Assembly: GCA_016124525.1 (NCBI GenBank)
Contig: WGNO01000053.1
Location: forward strand, 1-64,000
Source: Nostoc sp. RI_552
GTDB taxonomy: Bacteria > Cyanobacteriota > Cyanobacteriia > Cyanobacteriales > Nostocaceae
Length of the DNA stretch: 64,000 nucleotides
Direction: 5' to 3'
Positions 9,637 to 18,506 of this stretch are shown here, piece by piece. The stretch's first letter is position 1. Every line of letters begins with the position of its first letter. The notes under the pieces were generated by a model that saw only the letters and a program-made list of their open reading frames with translations, had not been told where the DNA came from and did not search any database. Both the position numbers and the translations under genes were made by a program.

Positions 9637-9778
9637 AATGCTGAAGGCTGAACTAAGGTTTTATTAACTTACTACAACTAGCACAGTTCCAGTTACGGTT
9701 AGGATCAGAAAATTCCCTGATCAAAGGTTTGAGAAAGTTAAATCATAGCTACAATACTGGCAACACCTCACCATAAAT

Positions 9779-11299
9779 ATGATGAACGACAAATCACAAG
9801 GAAAGCGAGCCATAAGGGCATTTGAAGATTTTGTATCTACTTCCTTAGAAACACGACTACAAAAAAATCTCAATCTTTCCAGCCCATCAATAGCGATAAA
9901 TTTATTTAATGATGTAGCTACTAATGTACCTGCTTACAAAGCTTTTTTAGCAGAACAAGAAATTGATCCCAGGGCTATCCAAACATTTGAGGACTTTCAG
10001 AAACTACCTATAATTAATAAAGAAAATTACATATCTCGTTATCCTTTGGCTGAGTTGTGCCGCTACGGAAAGTTAGAAGCCTGCGATATGATAGCCGCCT
10101 CTTCTGGTTCCACGGGTAAACCCACATTTTGGCCGCGTTTTTTCACTGATGAATTGCAGATTGCTACACGCTTTGAACAAATATTTTATGATAGTTTTTA
10201 TGCTGATGTCACACGCACTTTAGCTGTTATTTGTTTCTCATTAGGCACTTGGGTAGGTGGAATGTTCACTACCAATTGCTGTCGCTATCTTGCTAGTAAA
10301 GGCTATCCTGTGACTGTAATTACCCCTGGTAATAATAAAGAAGAAATTTTACGTGTTATACAGGAAATAGGTGCAGCTTTTGAGCAGGTAGTTTTGTTAG
10401 GATATCCGCCATTTCTTAAAGATGTAATAGACACTGGTATTGCCCGTGGTGTGGAGTGGCAGCAATATTATATTAAATTAGTGATGGCGGGAGAAGTATT
10501 TAGTGAAGAATGGCGGAGTTTGGTAGGTGAGAGAGTAGGGGCGCAAAATGCTTGTTACGATTTTGCCTCAATGTATGGTACTGCGGACGCAGGTGTATTG
10601 GGTAATGAAACACCTTTGAGCATATGCATTCGTCGTTTCTTGGCTGAACATCCAGATGCAGCTAAAGCTTTATTTGGTGAATCTCGTTTACCGACATTGG
10701 TACAATACGACCCCATTAGTCGTTTTTTTGAAGTTGAGGATGGCAAATTGCTATTTTCAGGAAATAATGGTATTCCTTTGATTCGCTATAACATCATGGA
10801 CAATGGTGGGATAATTAGTTATGATGACATGCTCCATTTCTTAACTGAGTGGGGATTTGATCCTGTGGAACATCTGCGTTGTCAAACTCAACATTTACCT
10901 AGAGGAATTTATCCATTACCCTTTGTCTATGTTTTCGGTCGCTCTAACTTTACAGTTTCCTACTTTGGTGCGAATATTTATCCAGAAAATGTCACAGTGG
11001 GATTAGAACAAGCCGGAATTACTGAATGGGTGACGGGAAAGTTCGTCTTGCAGGTGAAAGAAGATGCAGATCAAAATCGATTTTTATATGTGGTGGTTGA
11101 GTTAGCACCAGGGGTAGAAGGAAGTGAAGACAAGCGACAAGCTATAATGGCCTCAATTCTTTCACAACTCTTGCGCCTGAACAGTGAGTTTGCTCACTAT
11201 GTTCCCCCAGAATATCAAATGCCACAAGTCACATTAGCTCAAATGGGTGATTCTGAATATTTCCCTACAGGTGTGAAACATCGTTATACGCGCAGGTAG
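9779..11299 (+). CDS. adenylate-forming enzyme, phenylacetate-CoA ligase (PaaK)-like
   Basis: This 506-residue protein contains the adenylation motif ASSGSTGKPTFWP at about residues 105-117 and later YDFASMYGTADAGVLGNETP and LIRYNIMDNGG. These match the ANL superfamily branch that includes PaaK, where an acid is activated by ATP to an acyl-adenylate. It is longer than classical PaaK (about 430 residues) and resembles cyanobacterial proteins called phenylacetate-CoA ligase without biochemical support, so the acid and acceptor are unknown. Two ATG codons stand together at 9779 and 9782. It is divergent from the kinase gene and stands alone. A hairpin plus T-run follows at 11414-11443. Confidence 0.75.
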   Translation: MMNDKSQGKRAIRAFEDFVSTSLETRLQKNLNLSSPSIAINLFNDVATNVPAYKAFLAEQEIDPRAIQTFEDFQKLPIINKENYISRYPLAELCRYGKLEACDMIAASSGSTGKPTFWPRFFTDELQIATRFEQIFYDSFYADVTRTLAVICFSLGTWVGGMFTTNCCRYLASKGYPVTVITPGNNKEEILRVIQEIGAAFEQVVLLGYPPFLKDVIDTGIARGVEWQQYYIKLVMAGEVFSEEWRSLVGERVGAQNACYDFASMYGTADAGVLGNETPLSICIRRFLAEHPDAAKALFGESRLPTLVQYDPISRFFEVEDGKLLFSGNNGIPLIRYNIMDNGGIISYDDMLHFLTEWGFDPVEHLRCQTQHLPRGIYPLPFVYVFGRSNFTVSYFGANIYPENVTVGLEQAGITEWVTGKFVLQVKEDADQNRFLYVVVELAPGVEGSEDKRQAIMASILSQLLRLNSEFAHYVPPEYQMPQVTLAQMGDSEYFPTGVKHRYTRR

Positions 11300-11363
11300 T
11301 TGGGATGTAGGGGCTTTGGGAGTATCTTAGTTTTAACCTAAAAAAAGGTAAGTAATATTGAAA

Positions 11364-11386
11364 CCCTCCCCGTACATTGGGGAGGG
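11364..11386. other. perfect 8-bp stem hairpin
   Basis: CCCTCCCC at 11364-11371 pairs with GGGGAGGG at 11379-11386 around a seven-base loop. There is no T-run directly after it on either strand, so it may be an mRNA 3' end stabiliser or part of a two-hairpin termination region between the convergent genes. Confidence 0.6.
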
Positions 11387-11413
11387 CGACAAGCCCTAAC
11401 TAAAAGTTCTAAT

Positions 11414-11443
11414 TCCCGGTGGGAAAACCCGGGAGTGTTTTTT
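11414..11443 (+). terminator. intrinsic terminator after the PaaK-like gene
   Basis: The bases TCCC-GGT-GGG-AAAA-CCC-GGGA form a GC-rich bulged hairpin at 11414-11434, followed by GTGTTTTTT at 11435-11443 on the plus strand. The T-run overlaps the stop codon of the convergent RNA-binding protein gene. Confidence 0.6.
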
Positions 11444-11747
11444 AGTAGCGGTTATGAAAGTTACCAGCGCTACCACCCCGATTACCACCAAAGGAAGCTC
11501 TGTCCTCTTTGGGTTTAGCTTTATTCACTTTTAAGTCGCGTCCCATCCATTCAGCACCATCTAAGGCTTCAATGGCTGCCGTTTCTTCAGTGTCTGTACC
11601 CATGTCTACGAAAGCAAACCCACGCACACGGCCTGTTTCACGGTCGGTAGGTATTTGAACCCGTTTTACAGTACCGTAATCTGCAAATACCGCAGTTAGT
11701 GCCTCTTGGGTCACTTGGTAAGATAGGTTGCCTATATAAATTGACAT
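11442..11747 (-). CDS. RNA-binding protein with a single RRM and glycine-rich tail
   Basis: The 101-residue protein is one RNA recognition motif. RNP2 is IYIGNLSY near the N-terminus and RNP1 is RGFAFVDM at about residue 45. A short Gly/Asn/Ser tail (FGGNRGGSAGNFHNRY) follows. Cyanobacterial Rbp proteins of this layout are often cold-induced, bind mRNA, and in some species help localise photosystem mRNAs to thylakoids. A GGAG ribosome site lies before the ATG. The long upstream region could hold a regulated leader, since rbp genes are known for cold-responsive 5' untranslated regions. I could not fold a specific structure. Confidence 0.93.
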   Translation of the reverse strand: MSIYIGNLSYQVTQEALTAVFADYGTVKRVQIPTDRETGRVRGFAFVDMGTDTEETAAIEALDGAEWMGRDLKVNKAKPKEDRASFGGNRGGSAGNFHNRY

Positions 11748-12075
11748 TAATTGTCTCCAAAATCACAAACTATGTAGAGATTTAGATTTCGGAGAGAAGT
11801 CTGTAAATACCACAAGGGAAAAGCCTGTCAATACTAAAAACAAACGCTGTCGCCGAATTAATTCTCATTCCAATTCTGACACAGAATTTCAAGAATCAAA
11901 GGGGGAAGCTCCAGAAAATGTTACAAAAAGTTGTGATAACTTAATTTTTATTTACTTTTTTCAGTTGACCACAGTTTAGCAACACACCCCACAATGGGCA
12001 GTGGGGGGGCAAAACTTGTACTGAACCTAGCCATAGTATGCCCACCCTAGAAATTAATTGCTTGACCGATTGTAC
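11748..12075. other. intergenic region upstream of the RRM gene
   Basis: About 330 bases separate the RRM gene start from the 3' end of the fasciclin gene. The part nearest the RRM gene should contain its promoter and leader. A GC-rich patch at about 11985-12050 contains a copy of a dispersed repeat, listed separately. No open frame of interest was found. Confidence 0.5.
12014..12050 (+). repeat. dispersed 37-bp intergenic repeat, copy 1
   Basis: The segment begins ACTTGTACTGAACCTA and ends CCCACCCTAG. It matches 22067-22103 over its full 37 bases with only a few differences. Both copies lie in intergenic DNA just past the 3' end of a minus-strand gene. Confidence 0.7.
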
Positions 12076-12768
12076 TTACAAGTCAGGAGGCAAAATTACC
12101 TGGTCAATGGCGTGGATTACACCATTACTACCCTTAATATCTGCCTGAACTACTTTGGCATCATTGACCATGACACCATTAGCGTCAACTTTGACCTCAA
12201 TGTTCCCGCCTTCAAGGCTTTTCACTGTGCCAGATGATAAATCAGTAGATAAAACTGTACCGCTTACTACATGGTAAGTTAAGAGTTTCAACAAAATTTC
12301 TTTATTCTCTGGCTTTAACAAATCTCTCACAGCGTCTTGGGGTAATCTGGCAAATGCAGCATCAGTGGGAGCAAAAACTGTGAGTTGGTTTTGACCTTGT
12401 AAAACGTCTGTTAATCCCGCTGCTTTTAAAGCTGTGGTTAAGGTTGTAAAGGAGGGGCTGGACTCTGCCAATGCTAACAAGGTTTTCTTTTGAGTTTGAG
12501 TCTCGGTTTCTGGTGTAGTTTTGGGGGGTGTTGCTCTAGGGGTGCGTGTATCCGGAGGGGTAGCCGAAGGTGCAGTCCGAGGACTACGGTTATAGGGAGG
12601 TTCATTGAAAATGCTGGGTCTAGGATTAAGACCTCTACTATCTGCTTGTGCTACTAAATTATCCTTTGGCTGGTTGGCTTGGGATGGTAAAGCAATCAGG
12701 AGACTAATCCCTGCTAACCCCACTACCCTTGCCAACTTAGTATGCAATTTGCCGTAATTTGCCTTCAT
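12076..12768 (-). CDS. secreted fasciclin (FAS1) domain protein
   Basis: The 230-residue protein has an N-terminal signal peptide (basic n-region, hydrophobic LARVVGLAGISLLIALPSQA at about 12-31) and a Pro/Thr/Arg-rich linker at about 40-90. A single FAS1 domain spans about 95-230, with the hallmark TVFAPTDAAFARLP and the C-terminal VIHAIDQVILPP. FAS1 domains mediate adhesion or matrix binding outside the membrane, but the partner is unknown. The gene stands alone, with about 370 bases of AT-rich DNA upstream. Confidence 0.9.
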   Translation of the reverse strand: MKANYGKLHTKLARVVGLAGISLLIALPSQANQPKDNLVAQADSRGLNPRPSIFNEPPYNRSPRTAPSATPPDTRTPRATPPKTTPETETQTQKKTLLALAESSPSFTTLTTALKAAGLTDVLQGQNQLTVFAPTDAAFARLPQDAVRDLLKPENKEILLKLLTYHVVSGTVLSTDLSSGTVKSLEGGNIEVKVDANGVMVNDAKVVQADIKGSNGVIHAIDQVILPPDL

Positions 12769-13137
12769 AAATTTTGTTTGTCTTTGAGTTCATACAGGTC
12801 ACATAAAGCTTTATAACACTTCACTCGCCAAAATATGTAAATTAAGGATCAAGATTTTTGGTCAATATGAGTATATAAGGTTACTATCTATGTTTTTGAG
12901 CATCTGGATTTTAAAATCAAGTAAACTGAGCATATTTATCTATTAAATTTGTTTATTTAATATTTAAATCAATCAAAAAATAAGTTTTTCAATAAAAACA
13001 CTTAACCACCGACAATTGCATAAAAACGCCTATTTTGTCCATATTTTTGGAGAAAATTGCTGCGTTTTTCAGGAAAATTACTTGAACTAAAGATACAATA
13101 AGAGCATTGTTCTATTAATGTGTTAAAAGTAGAGATT
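12769..13137. other. AT-rich divergent promoter region
   Basis: This region separates the divergent fasciclin and GST genes and must hold both promoters. It is very AT-rich at about 12830-13010. No perfect operator palindrome or open frame was noticed. Confidence 0.45.
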
Positions 13138-13929
13138 ATGCTGGAATTATACCAATGGGAGTTATCTCACTATTCAGAGAAAGTTCGGTTAATCCTGGAT
13201 TATAAAGGGCTAGATTACCGGAAAATAGAAGTTACACCAGGCATGGGACAAGTAGATTTATTCCGCGTGACTGGTCAAAGACAAGTGCCAGTTTTAAAAG
13301 ACGGTAATAGATATATTGTTGATTCCACTGAAATTGCTAAGTATTTAGATTTAGAATATCCTGATCGCCCACTCATACCTCAAGACCCCCAGACCCGGGG
13401 TTTATGCTTATTGATGGAAGAATGGGCAGATACATCAATAGGTGTCAAAAGCAGGACGGCTTTTTTTTCTGCCATTAGTCAAGACCAAGATTTCCGCAAG
13501 TCTTTGTTGCCTAATTCTACACCTGATATATTCAAAACTCTAGTGGCTGGGGTTCCTAGTGATGTGTTGACTGTGTTAGGCTTTGGGGTAGGTTATGGCC
13601 CTGATGTGATCAAATCAGCGATCGCGGACTTGAAACAGGACTTAGAATCGTTAACACTAATATTAGCAAATAGTCCATATTTAACAGGAGACGAGCCAAC
13701 TTTAGCTGACTTAGCAGTGGCTAGTTTATCAATACTGCTCAAGTTCCCCGAAATCGCTTATCTAGATTTACCGGCCGGTATTAGAGGAAAAGGTGTGCCG
13801 GGATTGGCAGATAATCCTGATTATCAACCATTCTTTACCTGGCGCGATGGCTTGTATGCTCAATTTCGTAAACCGTTAATTGGTGCAGCTACAACTACAA
13901 CAGCACCGACTGCGATTCAAATTGAATAA
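13138..13929 (+). CDS. glutathione S-transferase family protein
   Basis: The 263-residue protein has an N-terminal thioredoxin-like GST domain at about 1-76: LYQWELSHYSEKVRLIL, then the cis-proline segment GQRQVPVLKDG and the glutathione gamma-Glu contact DSTEIAKYL. A helical C-terminal domain follows, with DEPTLADLAVASL as the usual N-capping motif. Such enzymes conjugate or reduce substrates with glutathione in the cytoplasm, and the substrate here is unknown. The ATG at 13138 is preferred over a GTG 18 bases upstream because the fold begins directly at LELYQW. It lies about 130 bases upstream of the HerA-like gene in the same direction. Confidence 0.85.
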   Translation: MLELYQWELSHYSEKVRLILDYKGLDYRKIEVTPGMGQVDLFRVTGQRQVPVLKDGNRYIVDSTEIAKYLDLEYPDRPLIPQDPQTRGLCLLMEEWADTSIGVKSRTAFFSAISQDQDFRKSLLPNSTPDIFKTLVAGVPSDVLTVLGFGVGYGPDVIKSAIADLKQDLESLTLILANSPYLTGDEPTLADLAVASLSILLKFPEIAYLDLPAGIRGKGVPGLADNPDYQPFFTWRDGLYAQFRKPLIGAATTTTAPTAIQIE

Positions 13930-14057
13930 GTGATGAGTGTTGATGAGGGGATGAGGGAGAATAAACTACAATTCAACTTGATATGGAGACTGATGATCCA
14001 GTTCTCAACCCAGGATGAAAGTCTCCTTACTTCCACTCAGCACTCAGCACTTAAAAT

Positions 14058-15788
14058 ATGAATGCGGCACAACCATTAGGTTCGGTAACACAAGGTTCTC
14101 TAACTGGGGGATTAGAAGTACGATTACACCCGGATGTTTCCGTTGAAGATATGCGGGTGGGTAAATTTTTAGTTGTGCATGGTTTGCGATCGCGCTTTTT
14201 CTGTATGCTCACAGATGTGGCACTGGGAAACGCTAATGCACGCATTATTGCTAATCCCCCTGGTTGGGAAGACACTTTTTTACGAGAAGTTTTAGCCGGT
14301 AGTGGTATATACGGTACTATCAACCTCTCACCCATGTTGATGTTTACACCGGAATCTCATGAATCTTTGTCGTCAACCAATGGTAAATCAGATCATAATT
14401 TACTACCATCGGCAAATGGTCTGGCATCATTCCAGCCCCAAACCAGTACCACAATAGAATTACTACCGGTTAAAACTATTCCCAGTCATTTTAGCCAAGT
14501 TTATGAAGCCACTGAAGAAGATTTCCGCCGAGTATTTGGTTGGGAAGATGACCCCCAAAGGCGTAATTTTTCCATTGGTAAACCGTTAGATATGGATGTA
14601 CCTGTCTGCATTGATTTAAACCGCTTTGTTGAACGTAGTAATGGCGTGTTTGGTAAATCTGGTACTGGTAAGTCTTTCTTGACACGTTTATTATTAGCTG
14701 GAGTAATCCGCAAAGGTGCGGCAGTAAACTTGATATTTGATATGCACTCTGAGTATGGCTGGGAAGCGGTGGCCGAAGGTAAAAATGTGAATACTGTTAA
14801 AGGCTTAAAGCAATTATTTCCTGGTAAGGTAGAAGTCTACACCCTTGACCCCACATCCACAAAACGTCGGGGTGTACGTGATGCACAAGAACTGTATTTG
14901 AGTTATGAACAAATTCAAGTTGAAGATATTAAATTATGCAGCCGAGAATTAGGACTTTCGGAAGCGGCTTTAGATAACGCCAGTATTTTGTTTAATGAAT
15001 TTGGTAAATCTTGGATTCCCCAATTGTTTAACATGACAAGTGAGGATGTCAAACTTTTTTGCGAAGAAAAACCAGGACATCCGGGTTCCATTACTTCCTT
15101 ACAGCGTAAACTCCTGCGCTTAGATAGTTTGAAATATATGCGGGGTGTTTGTCCCGAGAATTATGTGCATAAAATTGTGCAATCTTTGGAAGGTGGGAAA
15201 AACGTAGTGATAGAATTTGGTTCCCAGTCCAATATGCTTTCTTATATGTTAGTGACTAACATGATCACCAGAAGGATTCATGAACATTACGTAGAAAAAG
15301 CAGATAAATTTCTGCAAAGCAAAAATCCATGCCATCGCCCGACACCGCTAATGATTACCATTGAAGAAGCACACCGTTTCCTTGACCCGACAATAGTACA
15401 AAGTACAATTTTTGGTACCATCGCTCGTGAACTGCGAAAATATTTTGTAACCTTGCTAGTGGTAGATCAACGTCCATCAGGAATTGACAATGAAGTTATG
15501 TCCCAGATTGGTACACGCATCACCGCTTTGCTAAATGATGAGAAAGATATTGATGCAATTTTTACTGGTGTATCTGGTGCCGGTAGTTTGCGCTCAGTGT
15601 TAGCAAAATTAGATTCTAAGCAACAAGCCCTAATTTTAGGTCATGCTGTTCCCATGCCAGTGGTGGTGAGGACGCGACCTTATGATACACAATTTTACAC
15701 TGAAATCGGTGATCCGGCTTGGGATGAAAAAGCAGATGCAGAAGTGTTTGCTGCTGCGGAATTAGCAAAAGCTGATTTGGGTTTTTAG
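14058..15788 (+). CDS. HerA/FtsK-like ATPase (DUF87 family)
   Basis: The 576-residue protein has an N-terminal beta-barrel-like region (about 1-115) and a RecA-like motor at about 180-560. Walker A is GKSGTGKSFLTRLL at about 197-210. Walker B is MITIEEAHRFLDP at about 432-445, followed by IARELRKYFVTLLVVDQRPSGID, typical of HerA. HerA ATPases form hexameric DNA-pumping rings and usually partner with NurA or other nucleases. No nuclease gene is adjacent here; the neighbours are a GST gene and, downstream, the caspase locus. It may be a housekeeping cyanobacterial form, and a defence role is only a possibility. Confidence 0.82.
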   Translation: MNAAQPLGSVTQGSLTGGLEVRLHPDVSVEDMRVGKFLVVHGLRSRFFCMLTDVALGNANARIIANPPGWEDTFLREVLAGSGIYGTINLSPMLMFTPESHESLSSTNGKSDHNLLPSANGLASFQPQTSTTIELLPVKTIPSHFSQVYEATEEDFRRVFGWEDDPQRRNFSIGKPLDMDVPVCIDLNRFVERSNGVFGKSGTGKSFLTRLLLAGVIRKGAAVNLIFDMHSEYGWEAVAEGKNVNTVKGLKQLFPGKVEVYTLDPTSTKRRGVRDAQELYLSYEQIQVEDIKLCSRELGLSEAALDNASILFNEFGKSWIPQLFNMTSEDVKLFCEEKPGHPGSITSLQRKLLRLDSLKYMRGVCPENYVHKIVQSLEGGKNVVIEFGSQSNMLSYMLVTNMITRRIHEHYVEKADKFLQSKNPCHRPTPLMITIEEAHRFLDPTIVQSTIFGTIARELRKYFVTLLVVDQRPSGIDNEVMSQIGTRITALLNDEKDIDAIFTGVSGAGSLRSVLAKLDSKQQALILGHAVPMPVVVRTRPYDTQFYTEIGDPAWDEKADAEVFAAAELAKADLGF

Positions 15789-15996
15789 CTGTTTTACATA
15801 AAATTCAATATCTACTGAGATTGGGTATAAAAACAAAGGCAACATTTCGGAGGACGTTTTGGTGTTTAGTTTCACTTCTTACCCTAGAAAATATTGCCAT
15901 AATGTAACAAGCATCACACTGAAATAAAGCTGATAACCTGTATAATTGTTTAAAGTGACACTATTACAATATAGACTTAAATTTTAAGTAATTAAT

Positions 15997-16397
15997 ATGC
16001 TGGTGAAATCTAACGTTCAGTTAACAATTTCTTTAACTGGACTTGGTTTAAACAATGAGGATTTACAAGCAAAAAGACAAAATTTGCTATCCCAGTCAAC
16101 AAAGGTCAACAGGGTTGAAGATGCAGATTTAGTCCCGGTGGAAAACGCACCCAAAAACACCAAGACTTTAAGCAGCTTTTAGTTTAAGTTCTTCAATGCA
16201 GAGGTGAACATTCCTAGTATTAAGACTTTGTTCAATTTGTTGAGCGCTCCCTTGGCCAACAAACCAATGAAGATGGTGCTGAAAGCGCCTAATGGCAAAA
16301 ACTGAACACACAAGCCAATAATAGAGAATAATTTACATTTGCTTGCCAAAAAGCACAAAAAGCACAAAATTTTCTCAACCGTACATCAAAGAACTAA
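15997..16397 (+). pseudogene. decayed EACC1-like gene (copy 1)
   Basis: This segment aligns along its whole length with the intact small gene at 18507-18899. The frame starts at ATG 15997 with VQLTISLTGLGLNNEDLQA and is cut by a TAG at 16180-16182 where the intact copy has a Leu codon. Homology then resumes in frame (FNAEVNIPSIKTLF, NKPMKMVLKAPNGK). A two-base deletion near 16302 shifts the remainder out of frame. The segment ends one base before the caspase ATG, exactly as in the intact pair. So this was a full gene coupled to the caspase gene and is now broken by one nonsense change and one frameshift. Confidence 0.85.
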
Positions 16398-16398
16398 G

Positions 16399-18360
16399 AT
16401 GGCCAAAATAGCATTGCTGATAGGCATTAGTGAATATGACCCAGGATTAGCACCCCTACCCAAGGCTGTAAATGATGTAGAAGCGATGCAGCGAGTTCTA
16501 GTCAACCCAGAAATGGGTGGTTTTGCTGAGGGAGATGTCAGAGTGCTGAAAAATCCCCAACGGCAAGATATGGAAAATGCTATTTATCACTTGTATGCTA
16601 ATCGTCACAAAGATGACTTAGTGCTTTTTTACTTTTCTGGTCATGGGGTGACTGATGAGAGTGGTGATTTTTACTTCTCCACTCGCCAAACCCAAAAAAA
16701 TCAGAATAAATTGATTCCCACCACAGCTGTAGCAGCGACAAATGTACACAGTTGGATGAACAAAAGCAAATCTAAGCGACTGGTAGTAATTTTAGATTGC
16801 TGCTTTAGTGCGGCTTTTGCCAAGGGGTTGACAACTAAAAATAGTGGAACAATTGACCTAGAACAATACTTAGGAGGTGAAGGAAGGGCAATTCTCACAG
16901 CTTCTACTTCCACACAATATGCTTTTGAGTCCGATGGCTTGGACTTGTCGATATACACTCATTATTTAGTAGAGGGAATTGACACAGGTGTAGCAGATCA
17001 AGATGGAGATGGTTTAATTGCAGTGGATGAACTGCATCAGTACGCCAAAAGTAAAGTGCAAGAAGCATCCCCGGCCATGACACCAGAATTTTATCCCCAT
17101 AAGGAAGGTTATCGAATTTTTCTAGCCAAGTCGCCCAAGGATGACCCCAAGCTCAAATATCGCCAGGAAGTTGAACGCCGCTTCAATCGTGGTAAATTTA
17201 CCATTCCTGCTCGTCACTTGTTAAACTTATTGCGCTTGGAATTGAACCTTGACCCTGATGTTGCTGATGCTATTGAAGCAGAAGTTCACCAACCATATCG
17301 GGAGTATCAAAGGAGGTTAAAAGAATACGAAGACACTCTGACTGCAACAATTGCAGATGAGCCTAACCTAAGTGAAACAACTCTCAAAGACCTCAAAGAC
17401 TATCAGCAACATTTAGGCTTGAGAGATGAAGATGTCGCACCAATACAAACACTAATTATTGGTCAACCAAAATCAAGGCCATCCGTCAAACACATATCTA
17501 AATCCATTCCACAAAATCCAGCCAATGAATTTGAGTTTGACATAGTAACTGTCGATGCTCAAGGGGAATTGTTCAACTTCTGTGAAAAACAGGTTGAGTT
17601 GTTTACAACAGAGGACTTAGGTAATAACGTATTTCTGGAGATGGTAGCAATTCCCGGTGGTACATTTCTCATGGGTTCACCAGAAAATGAGCCAAAACGA
17701 GATCAATCTGAAAGTCCTCAGCATACCGTCACCATTCAACCTTTTTTCATGGGGAAATTTCCCGTTACCCAAGTTCAATGGTCAGTCGTTGCAGCTTTCG
17801 ATAAGGTAAATATCGATTTACATCCCCACCCATCTAAATTTAAGGGTGCTAACCGTCCTGTGGAATGTATTGCTTGGGATGAAGCTGTGGAGTTTTGCGC
17901 CCGACTATCTCAAAAGACTAGAAAAATCTATCGCTTACCCAGTGAGGCTGAATGGGAATATGCTTGCCGAGCAGGAACCACCACAGCGTTTTATTTTGGT
18001 GAGACGATTACTACAGAGTTAGCAAATTATCAGAGCAATTACAGTTATGATTGTACTCCTAACGCTGAATATCCGGGCGAAACAACTGATGTAGGTGAAT
18101 TTCCTGCCAATGCCTTTGGTTTATATGATATCCATGGTAATGTATGGGAGTGGTGTCAGGATGAGTGGCACGAAAATTATAACAATGCACCAACAGACGG
18201 TACACCTTGGCTAAATGATCACGATAGTGAGTTGCGCTGCCTACGGGGCGGTTCCTGGTACGACAACATAGAAATATGCCGTTCCGCCTATCGCGGCTAC
18301 GCTGCCCGCCACGACCCGTACATCAATCTTGGTTTTCGTGTTGTCTGTCAGGTTAATTGA
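16399..18360 (+). CDS. caspase-like (peptidase C14) protein with C-terminal FGE/C-lectin-like domain
   Basis: This 653-residue fusion protein has a bacterial caspase (metacaspase-like) domain at 1-245. The catalytic pair is visible: His82 in FYFSGHG and Cys135 in ILDCCFSAAF. An EF-hand-like loop ADQDGDGLIAVDE lies at about 199-211. A helical linker at about 252-355 is of a type common in cyanobacterial effector fusions. The FGE-sulfatase domain runs from about 410 to 653 (EMVAIPGGTFLMGSP, RLPSEAEWEYACRAGT, GNVWEWCQDEW, LRGGSW, GFRVVC). The cysteines of active FGE enzymes are absent from the C-terminal motif (YRGYAAR), so it probably binds a ligand. ATG 16399 is chosen by comparison with the second copy, where it follows the small gene by one base. 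The cytoplasmic role is probably a triggered protease. Confidence 0.9.
   Translation: MAKIALLIGISEYDPGLAPLPKAVNDVEAMQRVLVNPEMGGFAEGDVRVLKNPQRQDMENAIYHLYANRHKDDLVLFYFSGHGVTDESGDFYFSTRQTQKNQNKLIPTTAVAATNVHSWMNKSKSKRLVVILDCCFSAAFAKGLTTKNSGTIDLEQYLGGEGRAILTASTSTQYAFESDGLDLSIYTHYLVEGIDTGVADQDGDGLIAVDELHQYAKSKVQEASPAMTPEFYPHKEGYRIFLAKSPKDDPKLKYRQEVERRFNRGKFTIPARHLLNLLRLELNLDPDVADAIEAEVHQPYREYQRRLKEYEDTLTATIADEPNLSETTLKDLKDYQQHLGLRDEDVAPIQTLIIGQPKSRPSVKHISKSIPQNPANEFEFDIVTVDAQGELFNFCEKQVELFTTEDLGNNVFLEMVAIPGGTFLMGSPENEPKRDQSESPQHTVTIQPFFMGKFPVTQVQWSVVAAFDKVNIDLHPHPSKFKGANRPVECIAWDEAVEFCARLSQKTRKIYRLPSEAEWEYACRAGTTTAFYFGETITTELANYQSNYSYDCTPNAEYPGETTDVGEFPANAFGLYDIHGNVWEWCQDEWHENYNNAPTDGTPWLNDHDSELRCLRGGSWYDNIEICRSAYRGYAARHDPYINLGFRVVCQVN
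18241..18352 (+). other. candidate variable repeat of a diversity-generating retroelement target
   Basis: The last ~110 bases of the caspase-FGE gene encode LRGGSWYDN...GFRVVC, the frame in which DGR variable repeats sit in FGE/C-lectin-type targets. The stretch is GC-rich (about 58% by hand count over 18241-18330) in AT-rich surroundings. Many codons are of the form NNY (TAC, GAC, AAC, TAT, GGC, GCT, GCC, CAC, ATC, AAT), which adenine mutagenesis of AAY template codons would produce. No template repeat or reverse transcriptase is in the window, so any element would have to act from elsewhere. Confidence 0.55.
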
Positions 18361-18506
18361 CCCTCTCTCCATCCAGTGAAAATCCTCTGGTGTCATCAGC
18401 ACCAGAGAATGCTGTGGCGATTACTTAGTTCCAATCCACAGCACAAAAGCTTCGATACTCGATATAATCGTTTAAAATGACTGTAAATCCTATGGAAACG
18501 ATTAAT

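Noticed and set aside
18385..18407. Perfect 8-bp hairpin CTCTGGTG/CACCAGAG between the caspase-FGE gene and the EACC1-like gene
   Set aside because: No T-run follows on the plus strand, so it is not a convincing terminator; function cannot be stated.
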